Assembly (NCBI GenBank): GCA_023055505.1
Contig: JALIRH010000097.1
Span: 124,001 to 188,000 of the forward strand
DNA from: Callipepla californica brunnescens
Taxonomy: Eukaryota > Chordata > Aves > Galliformes > Odontophoridae
Length of the DNA: 64,000 nt
Direction of reading: 5' to 3'
Part shown: in pieces, positions 12,901-20,686 of the stretch
Layout: each line of letters starts with the position of its first letter
How positions within the stretch are numbered: the stretch's first letter is position 1
Notes under the pieces: model-generated
Seen by the model: only the letters and a program-made list of their open reading frames with translations
What the model was told of the DNA's origin: nothing
Database searches by the model: none
Made by a program: the position numbers and the translations under genes

Positions 12901-13148
12901 TTCTGCCAGTCTTTACCCGTGAGGCTTATTTCTGCCTCCAGCACAGACAATTCCTGAAAGCCCCCAGTCACTCCAGAGATATGAATCAATTCTGCCCCTT
13001 TATAACTTGAAGGCATTAGAGTACATTGTGCACCAGTATCCACCAGTGCCTCATATTTCTGTGGGTTTGATGTGCCAGGCCACCGAATCCACACAGTCCA
13101 ATACACTCTATTATCCCTCTCCCTCCTCTGGCTGAGGGCAGGGCCCCT
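9963..13148 (-). CDS. pol: ERV-A Pol: protease, reverse transcriptase, RNase H, integrase
   Basis: A single open frame of 1,047 residues counted from a GTG at 13106; the frame is actually open back to the gag UAG at 13151-13149. In order: aspartic protease (DTGA, Asp23), reverse transcriptase (LPQG, then YIDD at 298-301), RNase H (FTDGS, Asp607), and integrase with an HHCC zinc region and triad Asp833, Asp892, Glu928. The second and third are 35 residues apart, as in the D,D(35)E rule. There is no in-frame stop or frameshift. No ATG fits a separate start, and gag and pol share one frame, so expression as a Gag-Pol fusion by UAG readthrough is the simple reading. No dUTPase was seen. It would copy and integrate the element's RNA. 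Activity is untested. Confidence 0.92.
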   Translation of the reverse strand, partial: RGPALSQRRERDNRVYWTVWIRWPGTSNPQKYEALVDTGAQCTLMPSSYKGAELIHISGVTGGFQELSVLEAEISLTGKDWQKHPIVTGQGAPCILGIDYLRRGHFKDPKGYRWAFGIATVDTDSIKQLSVLPGLSEDPSVVGLLQVEEQQVPIATKTVHRRQYRTNRDSLLPIHDLIRQLESQGVISKTHSPFNSPIWPVCKANGEWRLTVDYRGLNEVTPPLSAAVPDMLQLQYELESKAAKWYATIDIANAFFSIPLATECRPQFAFTWRGVQYTWNRLPQGWKHSPTICHGLIQTALEQGGAPEHLQYIDDIVVWGNTAEEVFKKGETIIQILLRAGFAIKRSKVKGPAQEIQFLGIKWQDGRRHIPTDVIDKITAMSPPTNKTETQAFLGVVGFWRLHVPNYSLIVSPFYQVTWKKNDFVWGPEQQQAFEQIKQEIARAMALGPVRTGQDVKNILYTAAGKEGPTWSLWQRAFGETRGRPLGFWSRAYRGSEERYTPTEKEILAAYEGVRAASEVIGTEMQLLLAPRLPVLNWMFKGTVPSTHHATDATWSKWIALITQRARMGNLNRPGILEVIMDWPEGKKFGTTPAKEVSRAKEAPPYNELTEDEKRYALFTDGSCRFVGKHRKWKSAVWSPMQQVAEATEGEGESSQFAEVKAVQLALNIAECERWPVLYLYTDSWMVANALWGWLQQWEQNGWQWKGKPIWAAELWKDIAARIKNMVVKVRHVDAHVPKSRATEEQQNNHQVDRAAKVKVTQVDLDWQHKSELFLARWAHETSGHQGRDATYKWARDRGVDLTMDAIAQVIHDCDTCAAIKQAKRMKPLWEEGRWQKYKYGEAWQVDYITLPRSHSGKHYVLTMVEATTGWLETYAVPHATARNTILGLEKQVLWRHGTPERIESDNGSHFKNSLVDTWAKDHGIEWIYHIPYHAPASGKIERYNGLLKTMLKAMGGGTFKHWEKNLSEATWLVNTRGSINRNGPAQSSSLPTVEGDKVPVVHVKNMLGKAVWVLPASGKGKPLRGTVFAQGPGSTWWVMQKNGDVQCIPQGNLMSGDRPQ

Positions 13149-13151
13149 CTA
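13131..13151 (-). promoter_or_regulatory. In-frame UAG gag-pol junction, candidate readthrough signal
   Basis: The gag stop is TAG at 13151-13149, and the next codons (AGG GGC CCT GCC) continue without another stop into the protease. An AGGGGC...GCCCT pairing just 3' of the stop could form a stem, and a purine-rich run (GAGGAGGGAGAGGG) follows. Gammaretroviruses express Pol by suppressing a UAG with a downstream pseudoknot, and this arrangement resembles that. The stem is my reading of the sequence and was not computed. Confidence 0.6.
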
Positions 13152-14906
13152 TTCATTACCTGTAGTGACGGGAACAACTTCGCTGGTAGTTGGTCTGTGT
13201 TGTAATTCTCTCACCCGTGCTCGCAGTGCAGGGGTGGGTTTTTGATGCCATTCCTTCATATCTTCTCCATTTGCACGTAAGTAACTCCACAAAGCCGCGC
13301 GCGACATGAAGTTAGTAAAGTTAGTGTTGTCATTTGCTCGAGCAGGACGGCGTTTGCTTCTGATAGTTGCAACCGATTCAACCCTATCAATCAGTTGGGA
13401 TAATTTTCCCAATATATCTACCATTTGTCCTTCTAACTTTGATATGGCTGAAATGGACGCGTATGGCGGTGGAAATTTTTGTTCGAAGTTTTGAAGTGTA
13501 AGAATTAGTTCAAAAACTGGGGGTTTTCTGTCTTGGTCCTCGTATCTGTTGAACGTTGTCACTAGTGTACCAGCGTACCTTTCTGGTGCTGACTTTGAAA
13601 GCTTCTGACATATTTCGGGTGTACTCCTTACTTTCTCTGGATCATGGTCCCGATCGTCAGGATCAAACGTGGGATCATACAGCATTTCCGCCACAGCTGT
13701 TTCTCTCAAATACTGGATGCCTTCCTCAATAGTTTTCCATCTTTTCACTTTAGGTGCCAGGTCACTCTTGTAGGGATATCTTTCCCTCACAGCTACTAGC
13801 ATTCGTTGCCAGAGGCTGGCGATTCCATCCATATACCTGCTGATTCCTCTGTCGACAGCCGGATCTCGGGCAATGTTTCCTAGTTGGCGAGCTTCGTTAC
13901 TATCAAGGGACACACTGTTGGCCCCGTTGTCCCAACACCGAAGCAACCAAGTGACAATACACTCATCCGGACGTCGAACAAACTCCTTTCTTGAGCCTTG
14001 GATCTCAGACATTTTCATGGGCCGACGAAACGTCGTAACTTTAACTTTCTCTTCACCTTCATCATCACTTTCTTCTACATGTCTCTCACTTTTCTTTGTT
14101 GCCTTTCTCGATGGTGTTGGGGTTGTGGCCACCCCCTCACCTATATCTTCCTCTTCTTTCGGCACCTCTTCTTTGCGTTCTAGGCGCGAGGACACACGTT
14201 TCCATTTCTTGCCTTCCACAGGGGCAACTGACTTTGATACTGGTGCTTCCTTTGGCTGGTCAAGTGTGACCGGGAGGTTTTCCTCTTTGGTTTGGGCCTC
14301 AGTTTGGACACTCTCTCCCTTCATAATAGTATATAAACCTCGGTAAGCATAAGCCAAGCCCCAAATAAGCTGTTCCACCTCAGATCTTTCTGAGCCGCAA
14401 CACCCTTTACTCAGATACAGGCCTAGCTCCTCAGGATCCTGCAATTGTTCAGGAGAAAAATCCCATGACACCGGGTGTCCCCATGCTTCTAATTTCTTTC
14501 CTAAAACTCTCCACTCTCCCTGCCATTCAACATTCTCTGTTTGTGGGAGAAGCTTCCTGCACATGATGTAAAGTGCTACTACATGCAGGAGGACTAATAT
14601 CCCAATTATTAACACCATCCCTAAGCTGTGATCTTGAAAATTCATAAAAAACTGAGAGGGGAACCTGGATACCCATTCAAACATCACATGGTTCGTTAAC
14701 ATGCTATCGTTTGTTCCATTAGCTGGGGTGCCCTGGTATCTGGCAGGTGCTTCTATAATTGCTTTTAATTTATCATATAGGGACCAGAACCAATGGAACA
14801 GAATGGCAAACTTAACCAAGTTCCAGTACGTTTTGAGCATTAAGAGGGAAAAAGCGGTGAAGTACAATCCCTGTAAGGGCAGTTTTAACAGAAACAGAAA
14901 AGACAT
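13149..14906 (-). CDS. gag: ERV-A Gag with two N-terminal hydrophobic segments
   Basis: Predicted 585-residue Gag, starting at the first ATG after the leader, about 210 nt from the PBS. The N terminus is strongly hydrophobic (about residues 2-45). A second clean membrane-like segment lies at about 97-116 (VLIIGILVLLHVVAL), and an NGT sequon (Asn63) sits between them. A highly charged linker (about 230-310) precedes a globular, capsid-like C-terminal half (about 315-520). No CCHC zinc knuckle is present, and there is no glycine-2 myristoylation site (it starts MSF). ERV-D keeps the same hydrophobic start, so this belongs to the lineage. A membrane-anchored Gag would be unusual for a retrovirus; topology is inferred from hydrophobicity only. 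Confidence 0.82.
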   Translation of the reverse strand: MSFLFLLKLPLQGLYFTAFSLLMLKTYWNLVKFAILFHWFWSLYDKLKAIIEAPARYQGTPANGTNDSMLTNHVMFEWVSRFPSQFFMNFQDHSLGMVLIIGILVLLHVVALYIMCRKLLPQTENVEWQGEWRVLGKKLEAWGHPVSWDFSPEQLQDPEELGLYLSKGCCGSERSEVEQLIWGLAYAYRGLYTIMKGESVQTEAQTKEENLPVTLDQPKEAPVSKSVAPVEGKKWKRVSSRLERKEEVPKEEEDIGEGVATTPTPSRKATKKSERHVEESDDEGEEKVKVTTFRRPMKMSEIQGSRKEFVRRPDECIVTWLLRCWDNGANSVSLDSNEARQLGNIARDPAVDRGISRYMDGIASLWQRMLVAVRERYPYKSDLAPKVKRWKTIEEGIQYLRETAVAEMLYDPTFDPDDRDHDPEKVRSTPEICQKLSKSAPERYAGTLVTTFNRYEDQDRKPPVFELILTLQNFEQKFPPPYASISAISKLEGQMVDILGKLSQLIDRVESVATIRSKRRPARANDNTNFTNFMSRAALWSYLRANGEDMKEWHQKPTPALRARVRELQHRPTTSEVVPVTTGNE

Positions 14907-15114
14907 TTTTATTATTATTTTTTTTTTCTTGTACTAAAACAATCTGGCAGTACCCAAAAGAAGTTTACAGATATCCCAAAACAACTGGCAGTACACCCGG
15001 ACTTCAAGGTCGTGTTTTGCTGTACAGCACTTGCAGTACAGATAAGCTTGTTAACAACAGACAGAGATTCACTCTAAAAGTTTGTCTCTGCCCGGCTAAG
15101 GCAGCTGGTCGTGC
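14907..15114 (-). other. ERV-A 5' leader
   Basis: About 210 nt between the PBS and the gag ATG, expected to hold packaging signals. A poly-T/A tract (near 14911-14928 on the plus strand) lies just upstream of the ATG. I see no upstream reading frame of note. Confidence 0.6.
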
Positions 15115-15132
15115 CCCCCACGTTGGGCGCCA
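15115..15132 (-). promoter_or_regulatory. ERV-A primer binding site, tRNA-Lys(1,2) type
   Basis: In sense, TGGCGCCCAACGTGGGGG lies five nucleotides (TTTTT) after the LTR end. It matches the complement of the tRNA-Lys(1,2) 3' end at 17 of 18 positions, the primer used by spumaviruses and some lentiviruses and betaretroviruses. ERV-D keeps a one-base-changed version at 40235-40252. Confidence 0.88.
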
Positions 15133-15137
15133 AAAAA

Positions 15138-15393
15138 TGTCAGGGGTTTGTGGGCCGGTTCGGCCCGGCCCCGCAACAACCGAGGAAGGAGACCCACAGG
15201 CCCACACCCCGGACAGGGGGAAGGGGGAAAAGAAAAAATAAATAAATAAATAAATAAATAAATAAGCCCCAAAACAAAACAGCGGCAACGATCCGAGGGG
15301 GAAAAGCTAATTTACTAAATAAGACATCAGGAAGTAAATAACACAATATAATGCAATACAATTTGGAATTAAGCCTAATTAATCAAACAAAAC

Positions 15394-15443
<50 letters not shown>

Positions 15444-15711
15444 TGAGTGCCCGATAAACCGAAGGCCTTACGCTAACGCTGAAGGCGGACGGCAGCGAGC
15501 ACCCACTCCTAAGTGATCCTAGAGGAAAGAGAGAGAACGTCCCGTGACCGCAGAGGGTTTTTATCTGTTCCCTCTGAGCGGAAAACACGTGAAAAAAAAA
15601 AAACAAAGCATTGCAAAGTCCTCTGGGGAATGTAGTTCTCCCTGACTCCCAATGCACTACATGATGCCATGATGTGGAATACCAGTACCAAAAAATCATA
15701 AAACCACGACA
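15138..15711 (-). repeat. ERV-A 5' LTR (promoter LTR)
   Basis: A 574-bp LTR. Sense order: TGTCGTGGTTTTATG start, ACTACATTCCCCAG motif (15620-15639), CACGTG, TATA-like box, then a long (TC)n tract (plus-strand GA repeat about 15398-15440) downstream of the presumed start site, and the CCCTGACA end. The GA tract is a few bases longer than in the 3' LTR, as expected of unstable simple repeats. Confidence 0.93.
15558..15564 (-). promoter_or_regulatory. ERV-A TATA-like box
   Basis: Sense GATAAAAACC lies about 150 bp into the LTR, just after a CACGTG E-box and CCGCTCAGAGGGAA. The same block occurs in the solo LTR at 21727-22291 (AGATAAAAACTG), so it is conserved in the lineage. The start site would be about 25-30 nt downstream; this is inferred by position. 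Confidence 0.6.
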
Positions 15712-16094
15712 GCCTTGAATGCTCCCAGGGAGGGGGTATCCACAACCTCACTGGAAAACATGTTCCAGTATCTCATCACACTCACAGAAAAGAATTTCCT
15801 TCTGATATCTAGTTTAAATCTATCCTCTTACAGTTTAAAATCATTTCCCCTCACCCTGTCACTACTTGCTTTTATAAAAAGTCCCTCCCGAGCTCTCCTG
15901 AAGGCCCCCTTCAGGTCCTTGGAAGGATGCTATATTGACTCCCTGGAGCCTTCTCTTTTCCAGCCTCAAAAGCCCCAGCTCTCTCAGAATGTCCTTGTAG
16001 GGAAGGTGCTCCAGCCCTCTGATCATCTCCATGGTCCTCATCTGGATCTGCTTCAACACCTCCATGTCCTTCTTGTGTTGTGGACTCCAGAACT
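15712..16094 (-). mobile_element. CR1 LINE, right part split by ERV-A
   Basis: Resumes the CR1 interrupted at 9280, beginning with the second GCCTT. Landmarks in minus orientation: tccacaacctcactgg, then cagcctcaaaagccccag, then tcctcatctggatctg. It ends where another CR1 3' end begins. Confidence 0.88.
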
Positions 16095-16465
16095 AAATCA
16101 CAGAACTGTAGGGGTTGGAAGGGACCTCTAGAGATATCTGCCCAACTTGTATCTGTGCTTGAGACCCTGACCCCAGTGCAAAAACTTGCACTTCACCTTG
16201 CCAAACTTTGTGAGGTTGGCATGGACCCACTTCACCAGGCCCCTCTGGATTGCATCCCTTCCTTCTGGAGTGTCAACTGTACCAACAGCTTGGTGTCTGC
16301 AAACTTGCTGAGGATGCACTCAATCCCAGTGTCCATGCCTCCTGCAAAGATATTACTTAACACTGGTCCCAACACTGATCCCTGAGGAACACCACTCATC
16401 ACTGGTCTCCATTTGAACATTCAGCTGTTGACCATAACTCTCTGAGTGTGACCAGCATGTGGTAC
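16095..16465 (-). mobile_element. Second CR1 LINE, left part split by ERV-B
   Basis: A new CR1 3' terminus (tcacagaactgtaggggttg) abuts the previous copy. It jumps to the CR1 RT region (ccagtgtccatgcctcctgc, then gatccctgaggaacacc) and stops at GGTAC (16461-16465), where ERV-B starts. The RT-region sequence continues at 21215 after the duplicated GGTAC. Confidence 0.85.
16461..16465. repeat. Target-site duplication of ERV-B, left copy (GGTAC)
   Basis: GGTAC directly left of the left LTR is repeated at 21215-21219 directly right of the right LTR. This is a perfect 5-bp duplication. Confidence 0.92.
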
Positions 16466-17439
16466 TGTCACGCTCCAATATAGAGGAGGGAGACGAGGTT
16501 CTTTAAGATTATGTGTATACCCAGCGTGAGATTAAGAAGCAACGGTTCAAATGTTGGTCCGACCAGTTTATTACCAATATTGGCCAGGGATAAAAGGGAA
16601 GGGGGAGGCGGACATTGTTAAGGGTAATGGGGAAGGGAAGGTGAGCGATAGGAAAGATAGGAAAGAAGCAAGGATTTGTACAACGCAGGGATAGTCACCA
16701 GTCAGGATCCTAGGGGTGGTCCGGTTGCAAGCGGCTCCGACGGTCCGAGGCCGAAGGGCAGGGCTGGCAGAAGCGGGGAGAGCAGCAGCAGCGGGCAGCC
16801 TTGAGCAGCAAGCAGTTGTCCGGAGAAGCAGCAAGGGGTGAGGGGTCAGCACCAGGTCCGCACCGGAGGAGCAGCGAGGGAGGCAACCCCGAGAGGGGCA
16901 GCAGCAGAACAGTGATCAGCTCGGGAGGTCTCTCCAAAGAGAGGGCCTCTCCAGGCAGCAGCAGTGATCAGCTCGGGAGGTCTCTCCAAAGAGAGGGCCT
17001 CTCCAGGCAGCAGCAGTGATCAGCTCGGGAGGTCTCTCCAAAGAGAGGGCCTCTCCAGGCAGCAGCAGTGATCAGCTCGGGTAATTCCTCCGAAGAGAAA
17101 CTCCCGCTTCGAGAAAATCCCTCGCAGAGAAAATCGCGCATCTTTCGTGGCTGCAGGACCCCTATTTTATCTTCCAGATTCCTCCAGTCTACGTGACAAA
17201 TCCCATGCTGCGAGCGTCTCCTGAGATGGCTATCTCCGCACGGAGATGAGCACCAAACAAAAGAGTGTTCAGCGGCCATCGCTGCCAGTGTCTCCTGAGA
17301 TGGCTATCTCCCCACGGAGATGAGTACCAAACAAAAGAGTGTTCAGCGGCCATTGAGCTGCCGCTTATCTCTCTTTCATTGCCCCAGGACGTGTTCATCA
17401 GCAAACTTTGAGTCAGTGGCATTCCAATAGTCTCTTACA
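16466..17439 (-). repeat. ERV-B 3' LTR
   Basis: 974 bp, sense TGTAAGAGAC...GCGTGACA, ending in TGACA. Contains three full copies and a partial copy of a 52-bp tandem unit. It differs from the 5' LTR at about five scattered bases. Confidence 0.93.
16912..17080 (-). repeat. 52-bp tandem repeat inside the ERV-B 3' LTR
   Basis: The landmark TCGGG recurs at 16921, 16973, 17025 and 17077, exactly 52 bp apart. Each full unit contains the inverted repeat CTCTC-CAAA-GAGAG. The array is identical in number in the other LTR (20687-20855). It lies downstream of the presumed TATA box in sense, so it should be transcribed. Confidence 0.9.
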
Positions 17440-17452
17440 CCACCCCGTGACT
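17440..17452 (-). promoter_or_regulatory. ERV-B polypurine tract
   Basis: Sense CACGGGGTGGTG directly precedes the 3' LTR. It shares the GGGGTGG core with ERV-A and ERV-C but is interrupted by pyrimidines. Confidence 0.65.
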
Positions 17453-17624
17453 CAAAGATTGCTTAAAAAATTGGACACGTGATCCATGATGGTGAGGAAA
17501 AAGATAGAAAGCAGAAGGGTAAAGGAGGGAGGGGTGCAGGGAATCAAAAGTTTTCCATATAATTGTTACAGCAGTCCTTTTAGTCTTGGTTACAATTGTC
17601 ACCCTGACACGTTTCACTTCTCCA

Positions 17625-18024
17625 TCAGCAGAGGAGGTTGTAAAGTACATAGAGGATACCACATGTTGTATTAGTTGAATAAAACATGGTATCATACAAG
17701 GAACAAACTAAAGAGTTGCAATAACACACAATGAACAGAATAAAATACATTTTACCCATGGGCCACCTGGGAGCCAGAAGAAGAGGCCAAGGTCTGGGCT
17801 TTTCCAAGTTTAGACAGGATGTACTACTTTTGATATACCTAAAGCAATTTGTTTGCATCAATCCCATTATCATCAGTCTTTAGACAAGTGAAATCATTTA
17901 ATTTGCCGCAGACACCCCCTTCTTCAGCTAGCAGGTAGTCCAGAACAATGTGATGCTGAAGTATTGCCACCCACATCTGTGAGGCTTGATCTGCAAGGAG
18001 ATCTAGGTCATAACATTCAGTGTA
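17625..18024 (-). pseudogene. env: ERV-B env transmembrane-subunit remnant
   Basis: In sense, an open stretch at 18024-17839 reads ECYDLDLLADQ, then LDYLLAEEGGVC, then FTC. That pattern fits the heptad-repeat end plus the conserved LD.L...GG.C region of retroviral Env transmembrane subunits. The two cysteines are seven residues apart with no adjacent third Cys (gammaretroviral Envs have CX6CC), so it is diverged or altered. A stop (TAG, 17841-17839) follows. A hydrophobic, anchor-like run (YFILFIVCYC) occurs further on in a frame open at 17625-17873. The surface subunit and fusion peptide are missing. Recognition is by motif alone. Confidence 0.65.
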
Positions 18025-18148
18025 TTAAACCAAAATAACATAACCCCAGTTCAGTTTACAGGTAGTTGTTTATATGCATAGTGAAAACAAATAATGTCCC
18101 TTTAGTGATAATCGTGAGCTTCCTAACATTCACCCTTCACCCCCCCGC

Positions 18149-19678
18149 TCACTTGAGGGGTGAAGGAATTAAGTTTTCTGATGCCTCTGGTAGCTCTTCT
18201 GGTGCTGTGGGAGAGGCACTAGGACCTGGGGTTTTGCTTTCCTCAGATCTAGTCGGCCATCCAGTCACCAGCATCTTGAGCCTATCAGTTGTCAGTCCAT
18301 CCATCAAATTTCGTGGAATGCCCTTTTTCCAGCCCAGAGTCCAAAGGCCATTACGTTTATGCTCAATGCTTCGCCTACCAGTTCTTAGTGGGCATGAAAC
18401 CTTTTGAGTTTTAAGCTTTGGGCTAGGTGGCCTGAGGGCAAGACTGGCTGCAGCAAGCCTTACTCCTCTTGGCTCAGATTTACTGGGTGAAGGCACCACT
18501 GGCCCATATTTTCTTCCATAGTTAATTAACTCTTGGGCAACCTCCCCCCATGTCCATACTTTGCATCCTGTCTGCAGATGATTGGAGGTTGCAGTTCCTT
18601 CTAACATTGCCCGGGTTCTTTCTCCCTGAGACATAGCCTGTATCTTTATGCCTATGGGTTTCAGTGATTCTGGAAGCCCCCTGATTAGAGGGGTCATTCT
18701 CTCAGGATCAACGGGCAACATCATGGGTGATTCATGGTGTAACTGCAACTTCCTGTCATACATCATTTGGAGACAGGCAGCCTTCTGAACATTCTCTACT
18801 AATTTATCAACAGTTCCAGTAATGGCAAGGGGGTCTCCCCTTTCTAGGGGATTGAGACCACCTGCCCAATAGGCAGCTCTCTGTGTGAGGGACCAAGGAG
18901 CACGATTGTTACCAGTAGTTAAGAATACTCCTGGTCCCCAATAACCTTCAGCCTCTTTTTCGGTTAAAAGTATTTGATCTCCACCTGTGAGGCTGACCCT
19001 CCATACGTACTCTGTTTCTGATTCCTTAGGAGAGCGGCCAAAATCTCTTTTCAATTTTGCTAGCTCAGTAGCAGAGAAAGGGGTTTCTTTAATGCTCATT
19101 TGAGGATCTAAATCCTCACCATTATCGTATGAATACTCAGTTTTAATTAAAGGACGCAACTGAGCTGGGGAGGCTTCTAATTTGTCTACACCTGCCTTTA
19201 TACCTTGCAATTCCTCCCTTGGATAAGTTATATCTTGAGGTGCGCTAGTACAACTGGCATCCTTACCCGTTAACACTTCCCTTAAAGCTATTTGCAACAG
19301 ATCAGAATTATGTTTTTCTCTTTCTAATTGCTCTTCTAGGTTTGCAATTTGATTTTGCAGAGCTTTTATCAATTCCTGACTAACTTTAACTGATTCATGC
19401 AATGCTTGTAAAGCTTGGCTCTCTGTTTTAAGCTGCTGGTCGCGGAATTCTACAGCTGCAACCAGAGCAGAACCCAAAGCTGCACAAATAAATGCCTTCC
19501 CTTTTCCAGCTCGAGTACGAGCATTCTTTTGCAGAACACTAATACGGTCAGAGACGCTCTGCAAGTTATACCAGTTCTGCCGTGCCCAGTCTATCCCTGT
19601 TAGTGAGGGTCTAGCACCATGCTTTTCCAAAAGATCAAATAATACATCTTCACTACTCATTGTGGCACTGTCACTCAT
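18149..19678 (-). CDS. gag: ERV-B Gag
   Basis: A 509-residue open frame from ATG at 19678, the first long frame after the leader. The N-terminal region (about 1-80) is alpha-helical in character. A strong coiled coil follows (about 85-150, rich in Gln, Glu, Leu: LQNQIANLEEQLEREK), then a globular capsid-like region (about 200-400). The C-terminal part has a conserved-looking RNGLWTLGWKKG patch (about 440) and a Pro/Ser/Glu-rich tail. No CCHC zinc knuckle is visible, so the nucleocapsid may be missing, perhaps removed with pol by the same deletion. It has no extended similarity to the ERV-A Gag. Intact despite the missing pol. Confidence 0.8.
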   Translation of the reverse strand: MSDSATMSSEDVLFDLLEKHGARPSLTGIDWARQNWYNLQSVSDRISVLQKNARTRAGKGKAFICAALGSALVAAVEFRDQQLKTESQALQALHESVKVSQELIKALQNQIANLEEQLEREKHNSDLLQIALREVLTGKDASCTSAPQDITYPREELQGIKAGVDKLEASPAQLRPLIKTEYSYDNGEDLDPQMSIKETPFSATELAKLKRDFGRSPKESETEYVWRVSLTGGDQILLTEKEAEGYWGPGVFLTTGNNRAPWSLTQRAAYWAGGLNPLERGDPLAITGTVDKLVENVQKAACLQMMYDRKLQLHHESPMMLPVDPERMTPLIRGLPESLKPIGIKIQAMSQGERTRAMLEGTATSNHLQTGCKVWTWGEVAQELINYGRKYGPVVPSPSKSEPRGVRLAAASLALRPPSPKLKTQKVSCPLRTGRRSIEHKRNGLWTLGWKKGIPRNLMDGLTTDRLKMLVTGWPTRSEESKTPGPSASPTAPEELPEASENLIPSPLK

Positions 19679-20215
19679 TTTCTCAATACAAAGGGAGAGA
19701 GGAGGTATTCAAAAGTTTAACACCTCACCCCACCCAGGGAGGCACAAAACACCTAATTAAGCAAAGATAAACACTGTCCCAATCACTCCTCCCTTTTGCA
19801 GAGAGGAGCACACAAAAAGACAAAAGCTAAAAACAACATTTTCTAAGGTAAATAAACTTCCTGGAAAAGTACACAGTTCCTCACTTCCCCAAGAAGTGCA
19901 CACAAAGAAGGTTTAGTTTTCAAACACCAAATAAACAGTATCAAAAACACAGTTAAGGTTCAATATGCGGAGTGATTCTTCCTGGAGAGGTTCTCACATA
20001 TAAGTTACCAAAATTATCACTCCTTGCAACTCCAGGAGGTATACACAAGAAAAGGTTAAAGTTTCAAACTTAAGTTACCAGATTCAGCATTTGGAGTGAT
20101 CTTCTTGGAGAGGTACACACATTTAAATCAAGAAATATCACTCCTCACAACTCCAAGAGGCAAACACAGAAAGGGTTCAGATTATATCTGGAAGGACAAC
20201 ACTCTCACGAAGGGC
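19679..20215 (-). other. ERV-B 5' leader
   Basis: About 540 nt between PBS and gag ATG. It contains diverged direct repeats of a roughly 100-nt pattern (cacacagttcctcacttccc, ggagtgattcttcctggaga, ggagtgatcttcttggagag, around 19870-20110). No coding frame. It is the likely packaging region. Confidence 0.6.
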
Positions 20216-20233
20216 ATCCTGCCGACTACGCCA
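20216..20233 (-). promoter_or_regulatory. ERV-B primer binding site, tRNA-Ser type
   Basis: Sense TGGCGTAGTCGGCAGGAT lies seven nucleotides after the LTR end. It is the exact complement of the 3' 18 nucleotides (with CCA) of vertebrate tRNA-Ser of the AGA/UGA type, as I recall that tRNA. Confidence 0.82.
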
Positions 20234-20340
20234 TTAAAAATGTCAGGCTCCAATATAGAGGAGGGAGACGAGGTTCTTTAAGATTATGTGTATACCCAGC
20301 GTGAGATTAAGAAGCAACGGTTCAAATGTTGGTCCGACCA

Positions 20341-20346
20341 GTTTAT
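20341..20346 (-). promoter_or_regulatory. ERV-B polyadenylation signal (AATAAA)
   Basis: Sense GGTAATAAACTGGTC near the 3' part of the LTR; the equivalent copy in the 3' LTR is at 16566-16571. It is the only canonical hexamer I found in the LTR. Confidence 0.6.
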
Positions 20347-20686
20347 TACCAATATTGGCCAGGGATAAAAGGGAAGGGGGAGGCGGACATTGTTAAGGGT
20401 AATGGGGAAGGGAAGGTGAGCGATAGGAAAGATAGGAAAGAAGCAAGGATTTGTACAACGCAGGGATAGTCACCAGTCAGGATCCTAGGGGTGGTCCGGT
20501 TGCAAGCGGCTCCGACGGTCCGAGGCCGAAGGGCAGGGCTGGCAGAAGCGGGGAGAGCAGCAGCAGCGGGCAGCCTTGAGCAGCAAGCAGTTGTCCGGAG
20601 AAGCAGCGAGGGGTGAGGGGTCAGCACCAGGTCCGCACCGGAGGAGCAGCGAGGGAGGCAACCCCGAGAGGGGCAGCAGCAGAACA

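Larger units (their letters stand above)
9281..15711 (-). mobile_element. ERV-A: near-intact endogenous retrovirus without env
   Basis: A complete 6.4-kb provirus on the minus strand: 5' LTR (15138-15711), Lys-type PBS, gag, pol, polypurine tract, 3' LTR (9281-9852). The LTRs start TGTCGTGG and end CCCTGACA in sense, and differ by only about two substitutions outside simple-repeat length changes, so insertion was recent. Both gag and pol are open, and pol keeps the protease, RT, RNase H and integrase catalytic residues. No env lies between integrase and the 3' LTR (only about 110 bp). RT motifs and the absence of env suggest an ERV-L-like (class III, spuma-related) lineage; this is inference from motifs, not a tree. 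Confidence 0.92.

Noticed and set aside
13873..14346. 157-codon plus-strand frame opposite ERV-A gag
   Set aside because: It lies antisense to the charged linker of Gag; low-complexity Ser/Phe composition follows from that.
16912..17080. Regularly spaced repeats as a possible CRISPR array
   Set aside because: Contiguous 52-bp tandem units without variable spacers, inside an LTR of a vertebrate genome.
20216..20233. tRNA-like sequence
   Set aside because: Only 18 nt matching a tRNA 3' end and next to an LTR: a primer binding site, not a tRNA gene.
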